From assembly GCF_043557345.1 (NCBI RefSeq), contig NZ_JBIFFV010000006.1:62001-126000 (forward strand): 64,000 bases of DNA. Direction: 5' to 3'. This document shows, in pieces, positions 7,676-15,232 of the stretch. The translations under genes and the position numbers were made by a program. The stretch comes from Sulfitobacter sp043557345 (GTDB lineage Bacteria > Pseudomonadota > Alphaproteobacteria > Rhodobacterales > Rhodobacteraceae). The notes beneath the pieces are model-generated. The model was given only the letters and a program-made list of their open reading frames with translations. It searched no databases and was not told the DNA's origin. The stretch's first letter is position 1; every line of letters starts with the position of its first letter.

Positions 7676-9262
7676 ATGACAAGCGAAGTACGCGTCCCAA
7701 CGCTGGGCGAATCCGTCACAGAAGCCACCGTTGCCACATGGTTCAAGAAACCCGGCGATACCGTCGCGGTGGATGAAATGCTCTGCGAGCTGGAAACCGA
7801 CAAGGTGACCGTCGAAGTGCCCAGCCCCGTCGCCGGCACCCTGAGCGAGATCGTGGCCCAAGAAGGCGACACCGTGGGTGTCGACGCCCTTCTGGCCAAT
7901 GTCAGCGAAGGCGACAGCGGCTCTGCCGCCGCGCCCAAGGCCAAGGAAGCCGCCGAAGATGCCGGTGCCGCCTCCCAGTCCGACCGTGGCGGCGATGCGC
8001 CCAAAGCCATCGACGCAGGCGCTACCGAAGTCGCCGCCCGCGAAGGTCAAAGCATCGACGTACAGGTGCCCACCTTGGGCGAGTCGGTGACCGAAGCGAC
8101 CGTAAGCACTTGGTTCAAAAAGGTCGGCGACAAGGTCGAAGCCGATGAGATGCTTTGCGAGTTGGAGACCGACAAGGTCAGCGTCGAAGTCCCCGCCCCC
8201 GCCGCAGGCGTGCTGGCCGAGATCTTTGCCGAAGAAGGCAGCACCGTCGAAGCCTCTGCCACGCTGGCCGTTCTGACCACCAGCGCAGGCGCCGCCGCCC
8301 CCAAGGGCGAAGACGCCAAATCCGGTGCCGGTGCCGCGCCTGAGACCAAGCCCGCCGGTGGCAAGGATGTCGAAGACGCGCCTTCCGCCAAGAAAGCGAT
8401 GGCCGAAGCAGGCATCAGCCGCGATCAGGTCACAGGTTCGGGCCGTGACGGTCGCGTGATGAAGGAAGACGTGGCCAAAGCCGTGGCCGCCGGCACCTCC
8501 TCCGCCCCGAAGGCCGAGGGGAAACCCGCAGCCCCCCGCGCTGCCTCCGCCCCCGATGACGCCGCCCGCGAGGAGCGGGTCAAGATGACCCGCCTCAAGC
8601 AGACCATGGCGCGCCGCCTGAAGGAAGCGCAGAACACCGCCGCGATCCTGACGACCTTCAACGAGGTCGACATGACCGAGGTCATGGCCCTGCGCAACGC
8701 CTACAAGGCCGACTTCGAGAAGAAGCACGGCGTGCGGATGGGCTTCATGTCCTTCTTCACCAAGGCCTGCTGTCACGCGCTGAAGGAAATCCCCGAGGTC
8801 AATGCCGAAATCGATGGCACCGACGTGATCTACAAAAACTACGTCCACATGGGCGTCGCCGCAGGCACGCCCACGGGCCTCGTGGTGCCGGTGATCAAGA
8901 ATGCCGACGCGATGTCCTTTGCCGAGATCGAGAAGGCGGTGAACGCCATGGGCAAGAAGGCCCGTGACGGCAAGCTCACCATGGCCGACATGACCGGCGG
9001 CACCTTCACCATCTCCAACGGTGGCGTCTACGGCTCGCTGATGACCGCGCCGATCCTGAACCCGCCGCAGTCCGGCATCCTCGGCATGGCCAAGATTCAG
9101 GACCGCCCGATGGCGATCAACGGCGAAGTCGTGATCCGTCCGATGATGTATATCTCGCTCAGCTACGACCACCGCCTGATCGACGGCAAGGGCGCGGTGA
9201 CCTTCCTTGTGCGCGTCAAGGAGATGCTCGAAGATCCGCGCCGTCTGTTGATGGATCTGTGA
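7676..9262 (+). CDS. sucB: Dihydrolipoyl succinyltransferase (E2o) with two lipoyl domains
   Basis: E2 core of the 2-oxoglutarate dehydrogenase complex, 528 residues. Order: lipoyl domain 1 (about 1-78, modified Lys43 in ELETDKVTVEV); Ala/Lys/Asp-rich linker; lipoyl domain 2 (about 126-202, Lys167 in ELETDKVSVEV); linker; peripheral-subunit-binding domain (about 237-270, PSAKKAMAEAG...GRVMKEDV); catalytic acyltransferase domain to the end, with SYDHRLIDGKGAV supplying the His/Asp catalytic motif. The two lipoyl domains are near copies 124 residues apart, an internal duplication; the E. coli enzyme has one and is about 405 residues. sucA ends 3 bases upstream. A GGGCGGGGG hairpin follows the stop. 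Confidence 0.97.
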   Translation: MTSEVRVPTLGESVTEATVATWFKKPGDTVAVDEMLCELETDKVTVEVPSPVAGTLSEIVAQEGDTVGVDALLANVSEGDSGSAAAPKAKEAAEDAGAASQSDRGGDAPKAIDAGATEVAAREGQSIDVQVPTLGESVTEATVSTWFKKVGDKVEADEMLCELETDKVSVEVPAPAAGVLAEIFAEEGSTVEASATLAVLTTSAGAAAPKGEDAKSGAGAAPETKPAGGKDVEDAPSAKKAMAEAGISRDQVTGSGRDGRVMKEDVAKAVAAGTSSAPKAEGKPAAPRAASAPDDAAREERVKMTRLKQTMARRLKEAQNTAAILTTFNEVDMTEVMALRNAYKADFEKKHGVRMGFMSFFTKACCHALKEIPEVNAEIDGTDVIYKNYVHMGVAAGTPTGLVVPVIKNADAMSFAEIEKAVNAMGKKARDGKLTMADMTGGTFTISNGGVYGSLMTAPILNPPQSGILGMAKIQDRPMAINGEVVIRPMMYISLSYDHRLIDGKGAVTFLVRVKEMLEDPRRLLMDL

Positions 9263-9268
9263 TACTAT

Positions 9269-9290
9269 GGGCGGGGGGCGACCCCCGCCC
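9269..9290 (+). repeat. GNRA-capped hairpin after sucB
   Basis: Perfect 9-bp stem GGGCGGGGG / CCCCCGCCC closed by the tetraloop GCGA. It starts 6 bases after the sucB stop and is not followed by a T-run. A stable 3' structure that could protect sucAB mRNA from exonucleases while allowing read-through. Confidence 0.55.
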
Positions 9291-9341
9291 TATCTACCTG
9301 TGGACCCGTGGATTTTCCCACATAGCGAAAGGACACAGACC

Positions 9342-9725
9342 ATGACCGAAACCACCCTCCTCGCCGCCTATGGCCTTCTGGTCATGCTGACGATCCTCTT
9401 GCAGGTACTGGGGGCCACCCGGCAGCTGTCGATGGGCTACCTGATGTCCTCGCGCGATGAGACGCGCACCACCACCGGCATGACCGCCCGTCTGGGCCGC
9501 GCGCTTGATAACTCTGTCGTGGCCATGGCGATCTTCGCCCCCGCCGTGCTGCTGGTCGAGATCTTGGGCCGCAACAACAGCGCCACTTTGCTGGCCGCAC
9601 AGGTCTTCCTGCTGGCACGCATCATCTATCTGATCGTCTACGCCCTTGGCGTGCCGACGATCCGCACGCTGGCGTGGCTCGCAGGCTATGCCGCCACCGC
9701 CGTTCTTTATTTCCACGCGCTCTGA
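9342..9725 (+). CDS. MAPEG family membrane protein (first copy)
   Basis: 127 residues with the eicosanoid/glutathione-metabolism (MAPEG) fold: four hydrophobic segments (about 4-22, 58-76, 78-98 and 108-125). The conserved second-helix area is RLGRALDNSVVAMAIFAPAVLLVEI, and AQVFLLARIIYLIVYALGVP resembles the bacterial MAPEG signature. An in-frame Met at 9267 lies inside the sucB hairpin and has no ribosome-binding site; 9342 is preceded by GCGAAAGGACAC. It is paired with a second MAPEG gene at 9997, with a small protein between them, all inside the TCA operon. The substrate is unknown. Confidence 0.85.
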   Translation: MTETTLLAAYGLLVMLTILLQVLGATRQLSMGYLMSSRDETRTTTGMTARLGRALDNSVVAMAIFAPAVLLVEILGRNNSATLLAAQVFLLARIIYLIVYALGVPTIRTLAWLAGYAATAVLYFHAL

Positions 9726-9736
9726 AAGGCATTCCC

Positions 9737-10000
9737 ATGCAGATGATCTGCCACTTCGACGTCACCGATTTCGCCGCTTGGAAAGACGCATTCGACGCCG
9801 ATGCCGAGGCGCGGCGCAATGCGGGGCTCTCGGTGCTGCAAATCTGGCAACACGCCGACAGCAGCACGAAAGCCTCTGTCCTGTTGGATGTGAACGACCG
9901 CAAAAAGGCCGACGATTGGCTCGCCCGGTCCGATGCGCTCAGCAGCGATGACAGGGGCACCGTGACCAGTTCCACCGCCTATTTCGTGAAATCCGCATGA
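9737..10000 (+). CDS. Small protein, possible dimeric alpha-beta barrel (ABM-like)
   Basis: 87 residues, MQMICHFDVTDFAAWKDAFDAD start with GAAAGGC upstream. The layout beta-strand, alpha-helix (DFAAWKDAFDADAEARRNAG), strand (LSVLQIWQHAD), strand (KASVLLDVND), helix (RKKADDWLARSDAL), strand is what one expects of the dimeric ferredoxin-like barrels of the antibiotic-biosynthesis-monooxygenase or YCII type. The family assignment rests on this pattern only. Its stop overlaps the next MAPEG start (ATGA at 9997-10000), so the two are translationally coupled. Confidence 0.7.
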   Translation: MQMICHFDVTDFAAWKDAFDADAEARRNAGLSVLQIWQHADSSTKASVLLDVNDRKKADDWLARSDALSSDDRGTVTSSTAYFVKSA

Positions 10001-10392
10001 GCGCCGAGCTGACCGTTCTGACCCTCGCGGCCCTGCTGCAGGGGGTGCAATTCGTGCTCTACGCCGTGCCCGCCAACCGGGAGCTTGGCCCCGGCTACAC
10101 CATGTCGGCGCGCGACCGTGAGCCGTCGCGCGCGATGAGCGACCGCACCGCCCGCTTGGGCCGCGCACTCGACAACCATTTCGAAGGGCTGATCCTTTTC
10201 GGCATCGCCGTGGGCGTGGTGCAGATGTCGGCCCAGAACACCGCCTTCACCGCCGCCTGCGCTTGGGTCTATCTCATCGCCCGGCTGCTCTATGTTCCCG
10301 CCTATGCGCTTGGCCTGCGCCCGCATCGGTCGTTCATCTGGATCGTCGGTTTCGCCGCGACCATGCTGATGCTGCTGGCGGCTCTCGTTTAA
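9997..10392 (+). CDS. MAPEG family membrane protein (second copy)
   Basis: 131 residues, four hydrophobic helices, with TARLGRALDNHFEGLILFGIAVGVV and AWVYLIARLLYVPAYALGLRPHRS, close in pattern to the MAPEG protein at 9342 (both have RLGRALDN and a Y-A-L-G motif), so the two look like diverged paralogues. The start overlaps the stop of the small protein upstream by 4 bases. Bacterial MAPEG proteins are inner-membrane and some act in glutathione conjugation or peroxide reduction; nothing in the sequence fixes a substrate. It is followed after 94 bases by lpd. Confidence 0.85.
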   Translation: MSAELTVLTLAALLQGVQFVLYAVPANRELGPGYTMSARDREPSRAMSDRTARLGRALDNHFEGLILFGIAVGVVQMSAQNTAFTAACAWVYLIARLLYVPAYALGLRPHRSFIWIVGFAATMLMLLAALV

Positions 10393-10486
10393 CCCTTTCC
10401 CAAACACCCGCAGGCAGCGGCGCTTGCACCTGAAACCCGCGCCTCATACCTTGCCTGCACCACCCGACTGCTAAGGAGACCCCCCC

Positions 10487-11875
10487 ATGTCGAGCTATGA
10501 TGTCATCGTGATCGGCTCCGGCCCCGGCGGCTATGTCGCCGCCATCCGTTGCGCGCAACTGGGCCTGAAAACCGCCTGTGTCGAAGGCCGTGAGACCCTC
10601 GGCGGCACCTGCCTCAACGTGGGCTGCATCCCCTCCAAGGCGCTGCTGCACGCCACGCATATGCTGCATGAGGCCGAGCATAATTTCGAAGAGATGGGTC
10701 TCAAAGCAAAAGCGCCGACCGTCGATTGGAAGCAGATGCTGACCTATAAGGACAAGACAATCGAGACCAACACCAAGGGCATCGAGTTCCTGTTCAAGAA
10801 GAACAAGATCGACTGGCTCAAGGGCTGGGGCTCGATCCCCGAGGCGGGCAAGGTCAAGGTCGGCGATGAGGTCCACGAGGCCAAGAACATCATCATCGCC
10901 TCGGGCTCCGAAGCGGCTGGCCTGCCGGGCGTCGAGGTCGACGAGAAGACCGTGGTAACCTCCACCGGCGCGCTGGAACTGGGCAAGATCCCCAAGAAGA
11001 TGGTGGTGATCGGCGCAGGCGTGATCGGGCTGGAACTGGGCAGCGTCTATGCCCGTCTCGGCACCGAGATTACGGTCGTCGAATATCTCGACGTGATCAC
11101 CCCCGGCATGGACCCAGAGGTGCAAAAGACCTTCCAGCGCATGCTGAAAAAGCAGGGGTTGAACTTCGTCATGGGTGCCGCCGTGCAGAAGACCGAAGTC
11201 ACCAAGGGCAAGGCCACGGTTAGCTACAAGCTGCGCAAGGACGACAGCGAACATGAGATCGAAGCCGATGCCGTGCTCGTCGCCACAGGCCGCAAGCCGG
11301 TGGTCAAAGGCATGGGGCTCGACGATCTTGGCATCAAGATGACCGAGCGCGGCCAGATCGCCGTGAACGAGCATTGGGAGACCTCCGTCAAAGGCGTCTA
11401 TGCCATCGGTGACGTGATCGAAGGCCCGATGCTCGCGCATAAGGCCGAGGACGAGGGCATGGCCGCCGCCGAAGTCATCGCAGGCAAACATGGCCATGTG
11501 AACTACGGCGTGATCCCCGGCGTGATCTACACCCACCCGGAAGTCGCCAGCGTGGGCGAGACCGAGGCGACGCTGAAGGAAGCGGGCCGGGCCTATAAGG
11601 TCGGCAAGTTCTCCTTCATGGGCAACGCCCGGGCCAAGGCAGTCTTTGCCGGTGACGGTTTCGTCAAGCTGATCGCCGACAAAGAGACCGACCGCATCCT
11701 TGGCTGCCACATCATCGGCCCCGGCGCGGGCGATCTGATTCACGAGGTCTGCGTGGCGATGGAATTCGGCGCCTCGGCGCAGGATCTGGCGATGACCTGC
11801 CACGCGCACCCGACCTATTCCGAGGCCGTGCGCGAGGCCGCTCTGGCCTGCGGCGACGGGCCGATCCACATGTAA
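10487..11875 (+). CDS. lpd: Dihydrolipoyl dehydrogenase (E3)
   Basis: FAD-dependent E3 that reoxidises dihydrolipoamide with NAD+, 462 residues. The N-terminal FAD fingerprint is DVIVIGSGPGGYVAAI (5-20). The redox disulfide is Cys42/Cys47 in GGTCLNVGCIPSKALL. The second dinucleotide fold GAGVIGLELGSVYARLG is near 183-199, and the C-terminal dimer-interface motif HAHPTYSEAVREAAL supplies the catalytic His-Glu. AAGGAG precedes the start. Position at the end of the sucAB operon, with a clear intrinsic terminator after it, indicates the E3 dedicated to 2-oxoglutarate dehydrogenase, though E3 is often shared with pyruvate dehydrogenase. Confidence 0.97.
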   Translation: MSSYDVIVIGSGPGGYVAAIRCAQLGLKTACVEGRETLGGTCLNVGCIPSKALLHATHMLHEAEHNFEEMGLKAKAPTVDWKQMLTYKDKTIETNTKGIEFLFKKNKIDWLKGWGSIPEAGKVKVGDEVHEAKNIIIASGSEAAGLPGVEVDEKTVVTSTGALELGKIPKKMVVIGAGVIGLELGSVYARLGTEITVVEYLDVITPGMDPEVQKTFQRMLKKQGLNFVMGAAVQKTEVTKGKATVSYKLRKDDSEHEIEADAVLVATGRKPVVKGMGLDDLGIKMTERGQIAVNEHWETSVKGVYAIGDVIEGPMLAHKAEDEGMAAAEVIAGKHGHVNYGVIPGVIYTHPEVASVGETEATLKEAGRAYKVGKFSFMGNARAKAVFAGDGFVKLIADKETDRILGCHIIGPGAGDLIHEVCVAMEFGASAQDLAMTCHAHPTYSEAVREAALACGDGPIHM

Positions 11876-11878
11876 TGC

Positions 11879-11910
11879 AAAGGGGCGGGCCAAGGGTCCG
11901 CCCCTTTTCG
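11879..11910 (+). terminator. Intrinsic terminator of the suc-lpd operon
   Basis: Perfect 10-bp stem AAAGGGGCGG (11879-11888) / CCGCCCCTTT (11898-11907), 9-base loop, running into TTTTCG. It begins 4 bases after the lpd stop. Confidence 0.85.
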
Positions 11911-12203
11911 TTGCGCAGACGGCGCCCGCTGCGGCTATCGCGGGTTAACACCCCTGCCCTACAACCTCCCCCGTCGCGACATTCACGGAAGACGAGGCCC
12001 CTCGCGGGGTCATGTCGATACGTAGAGACATGCAGGGTGACGCCTGTTCTTTCCACCTCCCCCGGCGGCGCCGCCACTTTAACGGCTTCCCAGATATCCG
12101 AGATTGCGTCCCGCGAAACCGTCGTTTCAGCGGGCACTATGGCATGCCGGCGCCGCCCGGCCAGCGACCGGGTGGAACATGCCAACCCCTGCTCCGCACA
12201 AGC
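11911..12203. other. Gene-poor stretch
   Basis: Between the lpd terminator and the terminator of the minus-strand lipoprotein gene I find no convincing gene. Short open frames on both strands (for example 12012-12266 plus) have no ribosome-binding site and no protein-like composition. One small inverted repeat, CATGTC-N10-GACATG at 12011-12032, is visible. This could be a remnant of rearranged DNA. Confidence 0.5.
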
Positions 12204-12233
12204 AAAAACGGCCCGCCTAGATTAGACAGGCCG
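12204..12233 (-). terminator. Intrinsic terminator of the lipoprotein gene
   Basis: Read on the minus strand, CGGCC...GGCCG arms (12233-12229 / 12213-12209) with an inner CTA/TAG pairing are followed by a run of five T (A-run at 12204-12208 on the plus strand). It lies 30 bases past the stop at 12263. Confidence 0.75.
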
Positions 12234-12262
12234 CTCAAGACTGGCTTTATACGCCCGAAGGT

Positions 12263-12649
12263 CTAATCAGCTTTAGCCGGAGCTACTCGCCGGAAAGTGA
12301 TCCCGCAATTTTTCTGGATGCTCATTTTCTCCAAGGCTTCTAACTCGCCTTTCAGGCGCCCCAGTTCTGCCGCGGTCTGCTTGTCGCCCTTGATAAAGAA
12401 AGCGGCCGGCCAGAACACGACCAGCGCCACGCCGGTGGCGACCGCGTCATCGCTGGCTTTTTTGTTTTGAACGCCGGAGAGTTCGCCAACCTTAGCACTC
12501 ACGCGGTTCGCTTCGGCCACCAATTGCTTGCAAGAGTAAGATTGGTAAGTCACTGGCGACACATAGGACGGAGCAATTGTGTCGGCCTTTTGAGCACAAG
12601 CGCTTACAGAAACCGCTGCCAACGCAAGCGATGCTATAATTTTCTTCAT
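12263..12649 (-). CDS. Small hypothetical lipoprotein
   Basis: 128 residues. Lipoprotein signal peptide: basic start MKKIIAS, hydrophobic core and lipobox VSAC with Cys18, so the mature protein should be lipid-anchored. A hydrophobic segment near 71-87 (ATGVALVVFWPAAFFIKG) suggests a second membrane contact; the end (TAAELGRLKGELEALEKM) looks like a short coiled coil. Two further cysteines (in SYSCKQ and KNCGI) could form a disulfide. The ribosome site is TTAAGGACTTT. Its codon usage and flanks are visibly more AT-rich than its neighbours and it carries its own terminator, so it looks like a separately acquired single-gene unit. The family is not assigned with certainty. Confidence 0.8.
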   Translation of the reverse strand: MKKIIASLALAAVSVSACAQKADTIAPSYVSPVTYQSYSCKQLVAEANRVSAKVGELSGVQNKKASDDAVATGVALVVFWPAAFFIKGDKQTAAELGRLKGELEALEKMSIQKNCGITFRRVAPAKAD

Positions 12650-12753
12650 TTTAAAGTCCTTAACGAAAAATACACCTCTTCGTAGACTTACAAGCTTGAA
12701 GGTTCCAGAGGAAATTCAATCTAAGCGCGAATTTCGTCGCGTCACCTATACGC

Positions 12754-13491
12754 CTACCCCGCCTCCGCAGGCTGCCATCCGGCCTCGCGCAGCAGCGCGT
12801 CGGAATGGCTCTCCACCTCCTGCTCCAGCCGGGCCATGAAGGCGCGCTTATCCAGCCCCGGCTCGATCGGCGCCAGAAACTCCACCACGGCCAAGCCCGG
12901 GCGGCGGTAAAGGCCACGGCGCGGCCAGAAGTAGCCCGCATTTGTCGCCGCAGGCACGCAGACCTGTCCCAGTTGATCGTAAAGCACCGCCGTGCCGACC
13001 TTGTAAGGCGCGCTGAGCCCCGGGGCGACACGGGTGCCTTGGGAATAGATCACGATCTGCCCCGGCTCCACCCGGCCTGCGTTCACGTCTTCCATCATCT
13101 TGGTGATCGCCTGCCCGCGCTTGCCCCGGTTCACGGCGATCATCTGCATCCGCTTGGTGTATTGCCCGATCACCGGCGTCCAAAGCACCTCGCGCTTCAT
13201 GATGAACTTGGCCCGTGGCAGGGCGTGGAAGATCATGATGATATCGAGGAAAGACTGATGTTTGGCCGCGATCAGAACCTCACCCTCGGGGACTTGGCCG
13301 CGCACCTCGCAGCGCAGCCCGATCAGCCAACGCGCCGTCCACATCGCCCAAGCGGCATAGGCTTTGCAAGCCGCATAGGCGCCGCGTTTGGAAAACATCG
13401 CCCAAGGCGCAAAGGCCAGTCCGATCACCGGCATCGCCACGGTCACCTGCACGATATAGAGGATCGAGCGGACCCATTGCAGCAGCTTCAT
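12754..13491 (-). CDS. plsC: 1-acyl-sn-glycerol-3-phosphate acyltransferase family protein
   Basis: Membrane acyltransferase of the PlsC family (245 residues), expected to acylate lysophosphatidic acid or a related lysolipid. An N-terminal hydrophobic anchor (about 9-33) is followed by the catalytic H-x4-D motif at His78-Asp83 (KHQSFLD) and the block III motif at about 149-154, read here as YSQGTR, i.e. Gln where E. coli PlsC has Glu. I believe this substitution is common in alphaproteobacterial members. The start at 13491 overlaps the ftsX stop (ATGA) and has GGGAGTT upstream. The gene is third in the ftsE-ftsX-plsC operon. Confidence 0.88.
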   Translation of the reverse strand: MKLLQWVRSILYIVQVTVAMPVIGLAFAPWAMFSKRGAYAACKAYAAWAMWTARWLIGLRCEVRGQVPEGEVLIAAKHQSFLDIIMIFHALPRAKFIMKREVLWTPVIGQYTKRMQMIAVNRGKRGQAITKMMEDVNAGRVEPGQIVIYSQGTRVAPGLSAPYKVGTAVLYDQLGQVCVPAATNAGYFWPRRGLYRRPGLAVVEFLAPIEPGLDKRAFMARLEQEVESHSDALLREAGWQPAEAG

Positions 13492-14396
13492 GTCAACTCC
13501 CTCAATGTACGCCGCGCGGCGGCCCCGGTGGCGGCAAAGGCGACCGCACCCACAAGGAACGGCACCATCAGCGGCACCGCCCAATGCCAGCCTTGGAAGC
13601 CCAGGCCGGTCAGAAACCCGCCCGCCTCGCCCGCGTCGGGCAGCAACACCACCGCGATCATGCCCAAAGCCGTGCCCGCCGCCGCACCCAGAAGCGCGCG
13701 CAGGGTGAAACGGCGGATGAAGGCCCGCGCGATATAGTCATCGGTCGCCCCCACCAGCCGCAGCACCGCGATCACCTGCGCATTGGCGGCAAGCGCCGCC
13801 TGCGCGGCAAGCGTCACCATCGCGGCCACCGCAGCCCCGATCAACAGGGTCGATATCCAGCCCAAGAGGCGCAAACGGCCCGCGGCCGCCACCAGCGGCG
13901 CGCGCCAACGGCTGTGATCGTCCAGCACCGCGCCCGGCACCTCGGCCGACAGGCGCAGGCGCAGGCCCACGGGGTCCAACCCCTCGCCCTCCTCGACCAC
14001 TTCGATCAGCCGCGGCACGGGCAGGTTCTCCATCGCCAGTTCGGGGCCGAACCACGGGGCGAGCAACTCTTCTTGCTCCGCATCCGTCAGCGCACGGGCC
14101 GAGGCCACGCCCTTGGTCGTCTGCAACACCTTCAAAGCCGCCTCCGTCTGGGCCGCACGTTGATCCAAGGGGGCCACAATCCGCACCGTTGCCGACTGCG
14201 CCAACTCCTGCCCCCAGACCTGCGCCAACCGGCCCGAGGCCAGCGACAGCGCCAAGGCAAAAACCGCCAGAAAGGCCATCGCCGCCGCGGCGAAAAGGGT
14301 CAGTTGCGCGGTGAAACCCGAAGGCGGCACCACACGGTCGGCCTGCCGGTCGCCTTTGAAAATCGCGCGCAGGGCGCCCAGATCGAAGCGTTTCAC
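13488..14396 (-). CDS. ftsX: FtsX-like cell division permease
   Basis: 302-residue inner-membrane partner of FtsE. It has a cytoplasmic N-terminus, a first membrane helix at about 36-56 (AAAMAFLAVFALALSLASG), a long periplasmic domain, then three helices (about 176-200, 220-245, 263-285), the FtsX topology. FtsEX links the divisome to periplasmic peptidoglycan hydrolases. The start overlaps the ftsE stop by 4 bases and its own stop overlaps plsC by 4, so the three genes are translationally coupled. The protein is divergent in sequence, as usual for alphaproteobacteria; the call rests on topology and on FtsE next door. Confidence 0.88.
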   Translation of the reverse strand: MKRFDLGALRAIFKGDRQADRVVPPSGFTAQLTLFAAAAMAFLAVFALALSLASGRLAQVWGQELAQSATVRIVAPLDQRAAQTEAALKVLQTTKGVASARALTDAEQEELLAPWFGPELAMENLPVPRLIEVVEEGEGLDPVGLRLRLSAEVPGAVLDDHSRWRAPLVAAAGRLRLLGWISTLLIGAAVAAMVTLAAQAALAANAQVIAVLRLVGATDDYIARAFIRRFTLRALLGAAAGTALGMIAVVLLPDAGEAGGFLTGLGFQGWHWAVPLMVPFLVGAVAFAATGAAARRTLRELT

Positions 14397-15070
14397 AAAT
14401 CCGCCCCCGCCAGTTGGATACGCCGGTTCGCGATGCGCAAGACGCGGGCCTGCACATGCGCCTTGGTGGCGCGGATGAGGCCCAGATCATGGGTTGCGAT
14501 CAACACGGTCTTGCCCATGCGGTTCAACTCGATCAGCAGGCGCAGCAGCCGCTGGGACATGTCCCAGTCGATATTGCCCGTCGGCTCATCCGCGAGGATC
14601 ACATCGGGCGACATGATCACCGCGCGCGCCAAGGCGGCCCGCTGCCGCTCCCCGCCCGAAAGCTCAGGCGGCAGGGCGTCGGCGCGGTTGGTCAGGCCAA
14701 CCCAAGACATCAATTCTTCCAGATCGGTGCCCCCCGCCTCGGCCCCACGGCCCGAAACATTGAGCGGCAGGGCCACATTCTCGGTCAGGGGGAGATGGTC
14801 GAGGAATTTCACGTCCTGATGCACCACACCGACACGGCGGCGCATCAGCGCGATGTCATCGCGCCCCAGCCCGCGCACGTCTTGCCCGAACATCCGCAAA
14901 TGCCCCGCCGTGGGCAAAAGCGCCCCGTAGCAGAGCTTCATCAAGGTGGTCTTGCCCGCGCCCGAGGGGCCGGTCAGGAAATGGAAGGATCCGGGGGCGA
15001 GTTTCAGCGTGATGTCAGACAGCAATTCGCCCCCGCCATAGCTGTAGGCCACATTTTCGAGCTCTATCAC
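14393..15070 (-). CDS. ftsE: Cell division ATP-binding protein FtsE
   Basis: ABC ATPase of 225 residues: Walker A GPSGAGKTTLMK (about 36-47), Q-loop HQDVKFLDHL, signature LSGGERQRAALARA (about 138-151), Walker B VILADEPTGNID and switch HDLGL. It begins MIELENVAYSYGGGELL, the FtsE-type start. It works with FtsX at the septum to control peptidoglycan hydrolysis. First gene of the minus-strand operon; its promoter must lie in the 162 bases it shares with the divergent zinc-ribbon gene. Confidence 0.93.
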   Translation of the reverse strand: MIELENVAYSYGGGELLSDITLKLAPGSFHFLTGPSGAGKTTLMKLCYGALLPTAGHLRMFGQDVRGLGRDDIALMRRRVGVVHQDVKFLDHLPLTENVALPLNVSGRGAEAGGTDLEELMSWVGLTNRADALPPELSGGERQRAALARAVIMSPDVILADEPTGNIDWDMSQRLLRLLIELNRMGKTVLIATHDLGLIRATKAHVQARVLRIANRRIQLAGADL

Positions 15071-15232
15071 GCATCCACCTTAAAAAACTTCGACCTGTTG
15101 TGCCTCAGCACCGGAAAGGATTCAATCACTCAGAACCCCAGCACCCTGCCCAGATATCACTTTTCCTACGTTATTCTAGGACATATGCTGCCCGTTACGA
15201 TCTCAGAGCACCGAACGAACCCAGGAATGACC

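Noticed and set aside
5789..9172. Very long minus-strand open frame of 1127 codons opposite sucA and sucB
   Set aside because: Mirror of the codon bias of sucA/sucB; His/Gly/Asp-rich without domains, and the plus-strand proteins are certain. The same holds for the long frames opposite lpd (10334-11893), sucC (1048-2376) and sucD (3528-4451).
9267..9341. N-terminal extension of the first MAPEG protein from the ATG at 9267
   Set aside because: The start lies inside the sucB hairpin, has no ribosome-binding site, and the added residues (GGGRPPPYLPV) are not part of the MAPEG fold.
11875..12266. Several 60-150 codon frames on both strands between lpd and the lipoprotein gene
   Set aside because: No ribosome sites, Arg/Pro-rich translation, and overlapping frames on both strands; treated as gene-poor DNA.
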